Shown here: piece after piece, positions 53,901-63,720 of the stretch | Layout: the number at the start of each line of letters is the position of its first letter | How positions within the stretch are numbered: position 1 is the first letter of the stretch | Assembly (NCBI GenBank): GCA_014379625.1 | Contig: JACMLJ010000052.1 | Location: forward strand, 1-64,000 | Reading direction: 5' to 3' | Source: Ferruginibacter sp. | Lineage (GTDB): Bacteria; Bacteroidota; Bacteroidia; Chitinophagales; Chitinophagaceae | Length of the DNA stretch: 64,000 nt | The notes under the pieces: model-generated | The model's database searches: none | What the model was told of the DNA's origin: nothing | Seen by the model: the letters and a program-made list of their open reading frames with translations, nothing else | Translations under genes and position numbers: made by a program

Positions 53901-56882
53901 ATGAAAATAACTGCTAAATCTTTCCTTCTCTTTTTTATGCTGGGTACTTTTTGCATGGGATCAGTAAAAGCACAGTACAGTGGCTCTTTACTGAATGAAC
54001 AAAAGAGCCCGGTGGCCGGCGCAACAATAAAAGTTGCCGGTAGCAACACAAGCACCCGCACAGCACCCAACGGCATGTTTACGATCAATGCGGCATCCGG
54101 GGATCACTTGATCATAACTTACCCCGGCTACAAAGGGCTACGGGTGGTTTTAAGTGAAACAAAAATACTTTCACTGTCGCTCGAAAAAGACAACAGCATC
54201 CTTACGATTGGTTATGACCAGCCGGTACAATTAATTTATTCAACAGCGCCTTCCCATTTAACAGTAGCGTCTAATGATGCGGTATATACCAACGACCTTT
54301 TAAAATCCCCGGTAACCAGTTTTAGAAATGCACTTTCCGGGCGGTTAGCGGGTTTATACACACTACAGTCTTCCGGCCTCCCAGGAGGCGATGGCGCTGC
54401 TTTCTCCCTGCGCGGCCAAAGCCCGGTAGTTATTATTGATGGGGTAGTGGCCAATATCACCCAGTTTGACCTGGAGGAAATAGAATCCATCACAGTATTA
54501 AAAGATGCATTGGGTACGGCTATGCTGGGTGTCAGGGGCGCGCAGGGAGCCATCCTCGTTACTACCCGTAAAGGAAAGGCAAATAAGCAATTACTGTCAT
54601 TTACCGCGCAAACCGCCTTGCAAAAACCCATTGGCGTACCTAAAACGCTGGGATCTTATGATTATGCCCGGCTATATAATGAGGCGCTGTTAAATGATGG
54701 TTTAGCGCCACTCTATACGGATGCTGACCTGCAGGCGTATAAGAATCATACCGACCCGGAGAAATACCCCGATGTAAACTGGCGTGACCAGGTTTTACGG
54801 AAATCCTCCCGTTTTGACAAGTACACTTTGTCCGCCACGGGCGGTAACCAGTTTGCCCGCTATTTTGTTTCCCTTGAGCATGTAAACCAGACAGGCTTGT
54901 TTAAAACGGTTGACAGTAATAATTATAATACCAATAATAACTTTAAAGCATATGTTATCCGGTCTAATGTGGACATAACGATTAACAGTAAACTAACCGG
55001 TGGCATATACTTACTGGGGCGCATCTTAAATGGTAATGAACCCGGTGTAACTACCGGTAGTATCCTGTCTAATTTATTATCTACTCCCAATAACGCTTAC
55101 CCTGTTTTAAACGACAATGGCACATTCGGCGGAACGCAGCAGTTTCAAAACAATATCTGGGCCCAGGCTATCGGATCGGGTTACCGCCAGAACTATAAAA
55201 GGGATATGATCGTTAACCTGTACCTGAGGAGGAGCATGGATGAAATAGCGAAAGGCCTGTATGTTCAGGCCCGAATTGGGTATTATGCTACTTTATCAGA
55301 GAATATTTTTCGCACCAAAAGCTTTGCTGTATTTCAAAAAACCACTTCCGGAACCGGCACCATTAATTATGCCCAATTTGGCACCAACGGCACACAGGGC
55401 AACAGCAATGGAATTGACTACACGGGCAAGTCGGATTACCAGGAATTTAAAATTGGCTACGACAAGACAATCGATAACACCCACGGTATAAATGCGCAAC
55501 TTCTTGTAAACAGGGATAATTCCGTTGGCGGTTCAGACCTGCCGTATACGATCAGCGGGGGCTCAGGCAAGATTTCTTACAATTATAAAGAAAGATATAC
55601 AGCAGAGGCTGCCTTTGGGTATAATGGATCTAACCGTTACCCGGATAAGGGAGATACAAAAAGAGGTTTCTTCCCGGCGGCGGGTATTGGCTGGAATATC
55701 GAAAAGGAAAGTTTTATGAAGGGTTTCCAATGGTTAACACGCCTTAAAATATTTAGTTCCTATGGAAAGTCCGGTTGGGATAACCCCGGCTACTTCACTT
55801 ATATCCAGCGTTTTTTTGATGGGGCCACGGCCTACTTCGGAACCGGTGCCACCGGCAACACCAGCATGTCACAATTAACTTTTGCTAATCCTAACATATC
55901 ATGGGAGAAAGCTAATAAACTGAATATCGGTTTAAATGGCGCCGTTTTAAATAACCAGTTGAGCTTTTCAATTGAATATTATACCAATAAATATTACGAC
56001 CTGTTGCAACAGCGGGGGAGTAATTCTTCATTGATTGGTAACTTTTACCCGGATGAAAATATCGGACAAAACCGCTATTCCGGCTGGGAAGCGCAAATAG
56101 CCTGGAACCAGGCAAAATCTTCTTTTCAGTATTTTATTGCGGCAAATATAAGTATACAAAAATCGAAGGTTTTATTTGCGGATGAAGTTTACCGGCCATT
56201 TGAATGGATGAAGCGCACCGGGGAGTTGGTGGGCAGGAGATTTGGCTATACGGCAGACGGTCTTTTTCAAACACAGGCGGAAATAAACAGCAGCGCTACA
56301 ACAGTTGGCTATGCGGCCCAGCCAGGTGATATTAAATATAAAGACCTGAATAATGATATGGTTATTAATGAGTTTGATATAGCCCCCATCGGCACTGACA
56401 AACCTTTTATATTGTTTGGCGTAACTGTGGGCGCGCAATGGAAGGGATTCGACTTCAGCGCACTTATACAGGGGGTTCAGAACAGGGATATTTATCTGGG
56501 GGGTGCCAGCTACTGGGCCTTTCAAAGTGGTGGTTTTGGCCAGGCCTACGAAGATAACCTGGCTCGGTGGACGCCTGCGAATGCGGCCAAAGCAACTTAT
56601 CCAAGACTGAATATTGGCAGTAACAGCAATAACCAGGCTTTTTCTTCCTACTGGCTGGCACCGGGTAATTATATAAGATTGAAAAACATAGAACTGGGTT
56701 ATAGCCTTCCGGGCACACTCGTCAATAAGGTTAAACTTCAATCTGCCCGGCTTTTTGTGAATGGCTTTAATTTATTAACAGGTTCATCAGCCGCTTTGGG
56801 CAACCGCGATCCGGAAGTAACCAGTGCATTTTCTTACCCGATTCAAAAACTGACCAACATTGGAGTTAACATTAAATTCTAA
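53901..56882 (+). CDS. SusC/RagA-family TonB-dependent receptor (first of the PUL)
   Basis: A 993-residue SusC-like importer. Signal peptide about 1-24 (ending SVKAQ), carboxypeptidase-regulatory-like domain about 26-100 (SGSLLNEQKSPVAGATIKVA), plug about 130-225 (FSLRGQSPVVIIDGVVANIT, then AMLGVRGAQGAILVTTRKGK), barrel to the terminal Phe (NIGVNIKF). Its SusD gene begins 7 bp after the stop. Together they capture and import an oligosaccharide produced at the cell surface. It lies 80 bp after the GH16 gene. Confidence 0.93.
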   Translation: MKITAKSFLLFFMLGTFCMGSVKAQYSGSLLNEQKSPVAGATIKVAGSNTSTRTAPNGMFTINAASGDHLIITYPGYKGLRVVLSETKILSLSLEKDNSILTIGYDQPVQLIYSTAPSHLTVASNDAVYTNDLLKSPVTSFRNALSGRLAGLYTLQSSGLPGGDGAAFSLRGQSPVVIIDGVVANITQFDLEEIESITVLKDALGTAMLGVRGAQGAILVTTRKGKANKQLLSFTAQTALQKPIGVPKTLGSYDYARLYNEALLNDGLAPLYTDADLQAYKNHTDPEKYPDVNWRDQVLRKSSRFDKYTLSATGGNQFARYFVSLEHVNQTGLFKTVDSNNYNTNNNFKAYVIRSNVDITINSKLTGGIYLLGRILNGNEPGVTTGSILSNLLSTPNNAYPVLNDNGTFGGTQQFQNNIWAQAIGSGYRQNYKRDMIVNLYLRRSMDEIAKGLYVQARIGYYATLSENIFRTKSFAVFQKTTSGTGTINYAQFGTNGTQGNSNGIDYTGKSDYQEFKIGYDKTIDNTHGINAQLLVNRDNSVGGSDLPYTISGGSGKISYNYKERYTAEAAFGYNGSNRYPDKGDTKRGFFPAAGIGWNIEKESFMKGFQWLTRLKIFSSYGKSGWDNPGYFTYIQRFFDGATAYFGTGATGNTSMSQLTFANPNISWEKANKLNIGLNGAVLNNQLSFSIEYYTNKYYDLLQQRGSNSSLIGNFYPDENIGQNRYSGWEAQIAWNQAKSSFQYFIAANISIQKSKVLFADEVYRPFEWMKRTGELVGRRFGYTADGLFQTQAEINSSATTVGYAAQPGDIKYKDLNNDMVINEFDIAPIGTDKPFILFGVTVGAQWKGFDFSALIQGVQNRDIYLGGASYWAFQSGGFGQAYEDNLARWTPANAAKATYPRLNIGSNSNNQAFSSYWLAPGNYIRLKNIELGYSLPGTLVNKVKLQSARLFVNGFNLLTGSSAALGNRDPEVTSAFSYPIQKLTNIGVNIKF

Positions 56883-56889
56883 GAAATAT

Positions 56890-58593
56890 ATGAAACTGAT
56901 TAAAACAATTTCACTAAAATATTGCGGCTTGCTCCTGTTAGTCCTTCTGGCAGTTTCGTCGTGCAGAAAAACGGAACTCGAACCTGTAGAATGGATAAGG
57001 GAAGAACTGGTATTTGATACTGCTGATACAAGGGGCGTACTGGCCGACTGGTTTTTAAACGATATCTATAATTACATACCCGGCGGATTTAACCGAATAG
57101 GGAATGACTTTTTAGATGCCGCCACCGGGGATGCCATCGCCTCCCGCAATAATACGGTTGTGGAATACTATACAAATGGCCGGATCAGTGTATTAAACAA
57201 CCCCGATCCCTATTGGAGCAACAGCTATTTCATGATCCGTAAATCAAATATGTTCCTGGCTAATATTAATAAGGTTCCTGTCCCGGCCCTTACAAAACAG
57301 TATTGGCGGGCCGATGCCCGTTTTTTGCGCGCCCTTGCTTATTTTGAACTGGTAAAACGTTATGGGGGCGTTCCGCTGGTAGATGATAAGCTTTTTACCC
57401 TGGAAGATGATATACAATTGCCCAGGAATACCTTTGAGCAATGTGTTAATTATATAATTACAGAATGCGATATCATTCGCGACAGTTTAAGAAAAGAGCC
57501 TATTGCCGATGGCGAATGGGGTCGCATTCCGCGGGGCGCCGCTGTTGCATTAAAGTGCAGGATATTATTGTATGCCGCCAGTCCTTTGTTGAATGGCGGG
57601 GGAATTGAAACAGACCCGGCCCTAAGGGTTTTAACCGGTTATCCTGCCGCCGATCCGGCACGCTGGCAAAAAGTAATAGCCGCAGCGGAAGAATTTAAAA
57701 CCCTGGGCTATTATACTTTGCAAACCTCGTTAGGATCAATATTTACAACTAAGAAAAATTCGGAAGTGATCCTGGCTAAACAAACCTTTAATAATTTCTC
57801 GCTGGAAAGCACACAGTCACCGGTTGGGTATATCAACGCTAACGTTTTCAGCCAGGGATTAACCAGTCCTACTCAAAACTTTGTAGATGCTTTTACCATG
57901 GTCAACGGCCTTCCTATTACAGATCCGGCTTCCGGGTACAGCGCCGTTAACCCGTATGCGGGAAGGGATGCCCGGTTTGCGGCCACTGTTTTTTATAACG
58001 GGGTAAGGTGGCTGTCAAGAAATGTAGAGACCTTTGAAGGGGGTAAGGATAAGCCCAATCTTTCTTCCATCCCTGTACAAACCAAAACGGGTTACTATCT
58101 TCGGAAATTCACTTTCGACTTTACCAATAGCACGGCCTACTCCAACCAGAGCCATAATTTTATTTTATTCCGCTATGCCGAGATACTGTTAAACTATGCC
58201 GAAGCATTAAACGAAGCAGGACGTACGGAAGACGCGGTGCAGCAAATCATTCTTATCCGGAAAAGAGCCGGTATTGCTAACGGAACCAATAACCGGAATG
58301 GTATAAAAGCCGGCATCAGCCAGGCAGAAATGCGTGACATCATCCGAACAGAACGCCGGGTTGAACTTGCATTTGAAGAACACCGGTTTTGGGATCTGCG
58401 CCGTTGGAAAATAGCAGACCAGGTATTGAATAGTTCGCTCACCGGAATGAAAATCATAAGCTCAGGTACAACCCTGACTTACCAGGTGGTACCCGTAACC
58501 AATATAGTTTTCACCAATCGCCTGTACCACATGCCCATCCCTTATGATGAGACTACTAAAAACCGGAAGCTGCTCCAAAATGAAGGCTGGTAA
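56890..58593 (+). CDS. SusD/RagB-family lipoprotein (first of the PUL)
   Basis: A 567-residue surface glycan-binding lipoprotein. The lipoprotein signal is at residues 1-25 or so (YCGLLLLVLLAVSSC with lipobox Cys). Typical SusD parts are RADARFLRALAYFELVKRYG and GVPLVDDK, then RGAAVALKCRILLYAASPLL, the C-terminal FILFRYAEILLNYAEALNEA and ELAFEEHRFWDLRRWKIAD. The frame opens at 56860 within the SusC gene; the ATG at 56890, just after the SusC stop, leads straight into the signal sequence and was chosen. Confidence 0.93.
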   Translation: MKLIKTISLKYCGLLLLVLLAVSSCRKTELEPVEWIREELVFDTADTRGVLADWFLNDIYNYIPGGFNRIGNDFLDAATGDAIASRNNTVVEYYTNGRISVLNNPDPYWSNSYFMIRKSNMFLANINKVPVPALTKQYWRADARFLRALAYFELVKRYGGVPLVDDKLFTLEDDIQLPRNTFEQCVNYIITECDIIRDSLRKEPIADGEWGRIPRGAAVALKCRILLYAASPLLNGGGIETDPALRVLTGYPAADPARWQKVIAAAEEFKTLGYYTLQTSLGSIFTTKKNSEVILAKQTFNNFSLESTQSPVGYINANVFSQGLTSPTQNFVDAFTMVNGLPITDPASGYSAVNPYAGRDARFAATVFYNGVRWLSRNVETFEGGKDKPNLSSIPVQTKTGYYLRKFTFDFTNSTAYSNQSHNFILFRYAEILLNYAEALNEAGRTEDAVQQIILIRKRAGIANGTNNRNGIKAGISQAEMRDIIRTERRVELAFEEHRFWDLRRWKIADQVLNSSLTGMKIISSGTTLTYQVVPVTNIVFTNRLYHMPIPYDETTKNRKLLQNEGW

Positions 58594-58632
58594 ATATTTA
58601 TACAAAAGTTGTTCAATCAAAACGAACTCATT

Positions 58633-61600
58633 ATGAAAAAAGCATTCTATTTTTTACTGGCCATACAGTTGCTGGTTATTTCTTTTGTGCATGCGCAGGG
58701 CAGGGTTGTTACCGGGCAGGTTTCCGATTCAACTGGTGATGCCATCGCGGGGGTTACGGTTATTGAAAAAGGCATTGCCGGCAACGGAACCAGCACCAAT
58801 GCTTCAGGGAATTTTAAGCTCACATTAAAAGGCGCTTCCGGCGTCATTATCATTACTAATGTTGGTTATGCAAAACAGGAAATCCAGGCAGGCAATAAAT
58901 CCAGCCTGAGTATAACACTAAAAAATGAAACGGGGAGTAATGAAAGTGAAGTGGTAGTAGTTGGTTACGCCCGCCAAAAAAGGATAACCTTAACCGGTGC
59001 CGTTAGTTCAATCAGCGGTGCACAACTCAGGGAAAACCCTTCAGCCAGTCTGCAAAATACACTTAGTGGCAGGTTACCCGGATTTTTCTCACAACAAACT
59101 TCCGGCAGGCCAGGTGGAGACGGGGCAACTTTTTTCATCAGGGGCCAGAGTTCCTACAATGCCGGTAGCAACTCACCTCTGATTATAGTGGATGATATAG
59201 AATTTAATATTGATCAGTTTTCAAGATTGGACCCAAACGAAATAGAATCGCTTAGTATATTAAAAGACGCTTCTACCACAGCTATATTTGGCATTAAAGG
59301 TGCAAACGGGGTTGTGGTGGTAACCACCAGGCGTGGCAAAACCGGCCCTCCAAAAATTGGTCTCCGTTTAGAAAACAGCCTGATGCAGCCCACTAAAATT
59401 CCCCATTTTTTGGGTTCCTATGAAAGTGCGAAATTGTACAACCAGGCACAGATCAACGACAATGCCTTAAACCCGGTTGCGGGTTTCACTCCTCGCTTTT
59501 CTGATCTGGACCTTGAATTGTATCAAAATGGAAAAGATCCCTACGGTCATCCGAATGTTGATTGGAGAAAAGAACTCTTTAAAAAATTCAGCAAACAGTA
59601 CCGCGTAAATTTTGATATATCGGGCGGTACCGAAAAGGTAAAATATTTTATATCCGCCGGTTATCTTTCACAGGATGGCATTTTAAAAAATTACAGCAAG
59701 GGGCAGGATGTGAACGGCAATTACTACCACAAACGATATAATTACCGCTCCAATCTTGATATGAAAATTACCAGGACAACCGACCTCCGTTTAGATTTGT
59801 CCGGAAATATTGGTGAAATAAACAATCCCAATGCGGGCAGCCCCTTTGGCTATAATGATGTGTTTTATGAATACAGCAGTTTTCTTTCTTTATCACCATT
59901 TGCCTACCCCATTTACAATCCCAATGGTACTTATGGATACAGTAACTGGCAAAGAAGTACCAACCCGGGCGGTGGTAATTATAATACCAATAATATTATC
60001 GGCCGATTAACTCATTACGGGTACAACAGGAATTTTGAAAACAACATGAACCTGATCATGAGCGCCAATCAAAAACTGGATTTTATTACCAGGGGTATGT
60101 CGTTTAAAGCAACCCTTTCTTACGCAAGCAGTTACGGAAATTCGAGAAGTGAAACCCGCCCCTCCTTCCCTTCTTTTATTTATGACCCGGTTGCCAATAC
60201 TTATGAACCAAGGGACGCCAACGTTTTCAGGGTAACCCGTTTTTTTCTTGGCTATGGCGCCGGCAGTACCATCCGTACTATAAATGTCCAGGGTATTTTA
60301 AACTACGACCGCACATTTGGAAAACACCGCATCTATGGTTTGGCGCTGGTAAGCCAAAGTTCTGTCACCCGGGCTAACAGTGATCCGGTATATAACTTTA
60401 TAGGCAATAATTTCAGGGGTTTTACCGGACGGTTAGGCTATAATTACAAACAAAAATATTTATTTGAATTTAATAATGGCTACAATGGATCTGACCGGTT
60501 TTCAGCAGATAGACGGTATGGCTTTTTCCCTGCTGTATCAGTCGGATGGAATGTATCGGAAGAATTGTTCTTTAAAAACAATGTAAAATTTATTAACAAG
60601 CTCAAGTTAAGGGGCTCGTATGGATTTGTGGGCAATGATAAAATTGGTGATAATTTCAGGTATTATTACCAGCAAACCTATTCATTCAATGGAACAGCCA
60701 ATTTGGGCACACAAAGTAATCAGATGGGTGGAATTCTGGAAGGCTCTCTCTCCAATAACCAGGTGACCTGGGAAAAGGAAAAGAAGTTCGATCTCGGTCT
60801 TGAATTTTCTATGTTTAACGACAAGCTTTCCGCTTCGGTAGATTATTTCGATAATGAAAGGTCGGATATTTTAACAACGAGGGGAACGGTATCTGCGGTA
60901 TTTGGCCAAACCCTTCCACCCGTAAACCTGGGAATCGTGAATAACCGGGGCTACGAAATCGAGTTGAATTATGCCGGTAAAATAGGTAAGGATTTTTCTT
61001 ACCGGCTAAAAGGGACTTACTCAGTGGCAAAAAATAAAATTCTTTTCCAGGATGAGCCCAAATCGCTTTACGGGTACCAGTCTTTTACCGGTAACAGCAT
61101 TGGCCAGCAGTTGGTGTACACCTGGATTGGCTTTTACCAGGACAGTGCGGATATTTCCAAAAGTCCGGTACCGGCCACACCGGCCAGGCCGGGCGACCTC
61201 AAATATGCCGACTTAAACGGCGACGGTAAAATAAACGGCTTTGATTTAAGTGTTACAGGGGATGCTACTTTCCCCAATACCACGGGCGGATTGCTGATAG
61301 GATTAACCTATAAAAATTTTAGCGTGAACGCATTCTTCCAGGGCGCCATGAACTTTAATATGCGTGGAACAGCCGAAGCTATCAGGGCCTTTGCATCGAA
61401 TGCAATGTATATACACACCCAGTCATGGACCCCTGCATTGGGAAATAATGCACTATATCCCCGGCTTTCTTTAAATGGTGGTTTAAGTGACCCGGGAGGT
61501 TATCCTTCCACATTTTGGTTCGTGAAGGGGGATTATATCCGGCTTAAAACTTCGGAGATCGCCTATTCTATTCCAAAAAAATTTGTTCAGCGACTTAAGA

Positions 61601-61758
61601 TGCAGGATATAAGGATTTATACCAACGGGTATAACCTGTTTACCTGGACCAAATTAGCAAAGCGTTACGAGTTAGATCCGGAAATCAGTTCCAATACAGA
61701 CCGGATCAATTACCCGCCACAACGCACCTACAATTTTGGTATTAGTGCAACATTTTAA
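58633..61758 (+). CDS. SusC/RagA-family TonB-dependent receptor (second of the PUL)
   Basis: A 1041-residue SusC-like importer. Signal peptide about 1-22 (ending SFVHAQ), carboxypeptidase-regulatory-like domain about 25-105 (VVTGQVSDSTGDAIAGVTVI), plug about 115-240 (FFIRGQSSYNAGSNSPLIIV, then TAIFGIKGANGVVVVTTRRG), barrel ending FGISATF. The frame opens at 58609, but MKKAFYFLLAIQLL at 58633 is the natural start. It differs from the first SusC in sequence and length, so the locus imports either two ligands or two forms of one. It lies 39 bp after the first SusD gene. Confidence 0.93.
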   Translation: MKKAFYFLLAIQLLVISFVHAQGRVVTGQVSDSTGDAIAGVTVIEKGIAGNGTSTNASGNFKLTLKGASGVIIITNVGYAKQEIQAGNKSSLSITLKNETGSNESEVVVVGYARQKRITLTGAVSSISGAQLRENPSASLQNTLSGRLPGFFSQQTSGRPGGDGATFFIRGQSSYNAGSNSPLIIVDDIEFNIDQFSRLDPNEIESLSILKDASTTAIFGIKGANGVVVVTTRRGKTGPPKIGLRLENSLMQPTKIPHFLGSYESAKLYNQAQINDNALNPVAGFTPRFSDLDLELYQNGKDPYGHPNVDWRKELFKKFSKQYRVNFDISGGTEKVKYFISAGYLSQDGILKNYSKGQDVNGNYYHKRYNYRSNLDMKITRTTDLRLDLSGNIGEINNPNAGSPFGYNDVFYEYSSFLSLSPFAYPIYNPNGTYGYSNWQRSTNPGGGNYNTNNIIGRLTHYGYNRNFENNMNLIMSANQKLDFITRGMSFKATLSYASSYGNSRSETRPSFPSFIYDPVANTYEPRDANVFRVTRFFLGYGAGSTIRTINVQGILNYDRTFGKHRIYGLALVSQSSVTRANSDPVYNFIGNNFRGFTGRLGYNYKQKYLFEFNNGYNGSDRFSADRRYGFFPAVSVGWNVSEELFFKNNVKFINKLKLRGSYGFVGNDKIGDNFRYYYQQTYSFNGTANLGTQSNQMGGILEGSLSNNQVTWEKEKKFDLGLEFSMFNDKLSASVDYFDNERSDILTTRGTVSAVFGQTLPPVNLGIVNNRGYEIELNYAGKIGKDFSYRLKGTYSVAKNKILFQDEPKSLYGYQSFTGNSIGQQLVYTWIGFYQDSADISKSPVPATPARPGDLKYADLNGDGKINGFDLSVTGDATFPNTTGGLLIGLTYKNFSVNAFFQGAMNFNMRGTAEAIRAFASNAMYIHTQSWTPALGNNALYPRLSLNGGLSDPGGYPSTFWFVKGDYIRLKTSEIAYSIPKKFVQRLKMQDIRIYTNGYNLFTWTKLAKRYELDPEISSNTDRINYPPQRTYNFGISATF

Positions 61759-61841
61759 AACATCGCTCAATTTTGGGCCCGCCGGTAAATCTTACAATAT
61801 AATTGGCCGGCTTACTCAAAACGAAATGAAAATAAATAATT

Positions 61842-63557
61842 ATGAAAAAGATTTTATTAGTAGCATGTTTTTTGTCAGCAGTTGTTTCCTGCAAAAAAAG
61901 TGGATTTTTAGATAATAAATCAACCACTGTTTTAGATGAGGCGCTTACATTTTCAGACAGTGCCCGTACGATGATGTTTCTAACCCGCATATACGCTGAT
62001 GTTGGCTATAGTTTTAGTAAAGGCCGCTGGAGCAGTCATGGTAACAGCGAGCAGGCAACCGATGATGCTGAATACAGTTTTTCCGGCACAGGGCAGGGAG
62101 CTGTAATTCTTTATAACGGAACCGTATCTCCAACCAATTTCCTGAATACACCCTTATCTGATTTCTGGAATTTACCTTATGTGAATATCCGCAGGGTGAA
62201 CCTTTTACTATCCAAACTTCCTGTTACGCCTTTGCCTGCAAGTATAAAAGAAAGGGTAAAGGGTGAAGCCAGGTTTTTAAGGGCCTGGTATTACAGCCAG
62301 TTGCTGATATCTTTTGGCGGCATCCCGTTAGTGGATGATAATGTCTATGGCATTGACGATATTATTGACCTGCCCCGTGCTTCCTTTGCTGATTGTGTTA
62401 CCTATTTAACCAAAGAACTGAATGAAGCTGCCGTACTTTTACCCCAGGTATACCCTGCGGATATCGATTATGGCCGTATTACAAAAGGGGCCTGTATGGC
62501 ATTAAAATCAAGGATTCTATTGTATGCCGCAAGTCCTTTATTTAACGGCGGCTCGGTTGCAACGGAAGCCAGCTTAGCCAATATTGTCGGCTATCCTGTT
62601 TATGATGTAAAATATTGGCAGGCCTCCGCTGCTGCTGCCCTGGAATTAATCAATTCATCTTATTATTCTTTAAATGTTGATAATACTACATTGGCTGGTT
62701 TTGGGTTTTACAATGTGTTTTTACAGCGGTATCCAAATGCCGAGTATATTTTTGGTTTATATCGTCCGGCAAACAGGGATTTTGAGGGTTTTTATAATCC
62801 CGGTTCAAGGGGCGGGGCTAAATACTCCATGCCCACGCAAAACCTCGTAGAAGCCTTTCCTATGAAAAATGGCAGGGCAATTACCGATCCAACATCCGGT
62901 TATAATCCTGTCAATCCTTATGTAAACAGGGATCCGCGTTTCAGGTATTCCATCATTTTCCATAATTCAAGGTATCAAAATGGTAATACCGGGCAAGCTG
63001 CGGTGCTTACCAACGATAGCTCAGGAACCGCTGATGCTTTTGGTGATAATACTACCGGTTATTTCAGCCGGAAAATGTGCGACAGTACCATTGCCGCCAA
63101 TAGCAGCGCAAATACCAACAGGGCTTGGCCACTGATACGATATGCAGAAATAGTATTGAATTATGCCGAAGCCATCAATGAAACCGGGCAAACCCAGCTC
63201 GCTTATCCAAAGCTGACAGAACTTAGATCAAGGGCCGGCATCGATGCGGGAACAGATAATTTATACGGGCTTAAACCAAATATGAGTATTGGTGAAATGC
63301 GCTCCGTAATTCAAAACGAAAGAAGGATAGAACTTGCTTTTGAAGACCATCGCTGGCACGATATCCGGAGGTGGAAGATCGCGATGGTTACCAACAATGC
63401 GTTTAATAACCGCATAAAAATATCCAAATCAGGTCTTGTTTATACCGTTGTGCCGTCAATACGGCGCCACAATTTCCGTCCCGAAATGTACCTGTTGCCC
63501 ATACCCGATCCTGAGCTTCGTAAAATGCCCTCAATGGTGCAGAACCCCGGGTGGTAA
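61842..63557 (+). CDS. SusD/RagB-family lipoprotein (second of the PUL)
   Basis: A 571-residue partner of the second SusC. Lipoprotein signal at residues 1-17 (KILLVACFLSAVVSC). KGEARFLRAWYYSQLLISFG, the CMALKSRILLYAASPLFNGG segment, RYAEIVLNYAEAINETGQTQ and RIELAFEDHRWHDIRRWKIA are typical SusD stretches. It lies 83 bp after its SusC gene and 163 bp before the GH2 gene, a wider gap that contains an AT-rich palindrome. Confidence 0.93.
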   Translation: MKKILLVACFLSAVVSCKKSGFLDNKSTTVLDEALTFSDSARTMMFLTRIYADVGYSFSKGRWSSHGNSEQATDDAEYSFSGTGQGAVILYNGTVSPTNFLNTPLSDFWNLPYVNIRRVNLLLSKLPVTPLPASIKERVKGEARFLRAWYYSQLLISFGGIPLVDDNVYGIDDIIDLPRASFADCVTYLTKELNEAAVLLPQVYPADIDYGRITKGACMALKSRILLYAASPLFNGGSVATEASLANIVGYPVYDVKYWQASAAAALELINSSYYSLNVDNTTLAGFGFYNVFLQRYPNAEYIFGLYRPANRDFEGFYNPGSRGGAKYSMPTQNLVEAFPMKNGRAITDPTSGYNPVNPYVNRDPRFRYSIIFHNSRYQNGNTGQAAVLTNDSSGTADAFGDNTTGYFSRKMCDSTIAANSSANTNRAWPLIRYAEIVLNYAEAINETGQTQLAYPKLTELRSRAGIDAGTDNLYGLKPNMSIGEMRSVIQNERRIELAFEDHRWHDIRRWKIAMVTNNAFNNRIKISKSGLVYTVVPSIRRHNFRPEMYLLPIPDPELRKMPSMVQNPGW

Positions 63558-63665
63558 GCCTTTTTGGAAGCCCGATGCATGTCTTATACAGGTATTGTAT
63601 TCACCTGGATTGGGTGGTGCGCATATCCATGGCGAACGGGCCGGGTTGCCCTTATTAATTTAGAT

Positions 63666-63686
63666 AAAAATGAAAATTTCATTTTT
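63666..63686. repeat. Perfect 10-bp AT-rich inverted repeat before the GH2 gene
   Basis: AAAAATGAAA and TTTCATTTTT are separated by one base. It lies 34 bp before the GH2 start codon. It may be an operator, or a weak terminator between susD and the enzyme gene; a small G+C stem (GGGC paired with GCCC near 63638-63651) precedes it. Confidence 0.5.
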
Positions 63687-63720
63687 GTACGGCTCAATAA
63701 TAAAATCTAAAATATACCAG

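Noticed and set aside
56172..56741. 189-residue minus-strand frame inside the first PUL SusC gene
   Set aside because: Shadow frame opposite a well-conserved barrel region.
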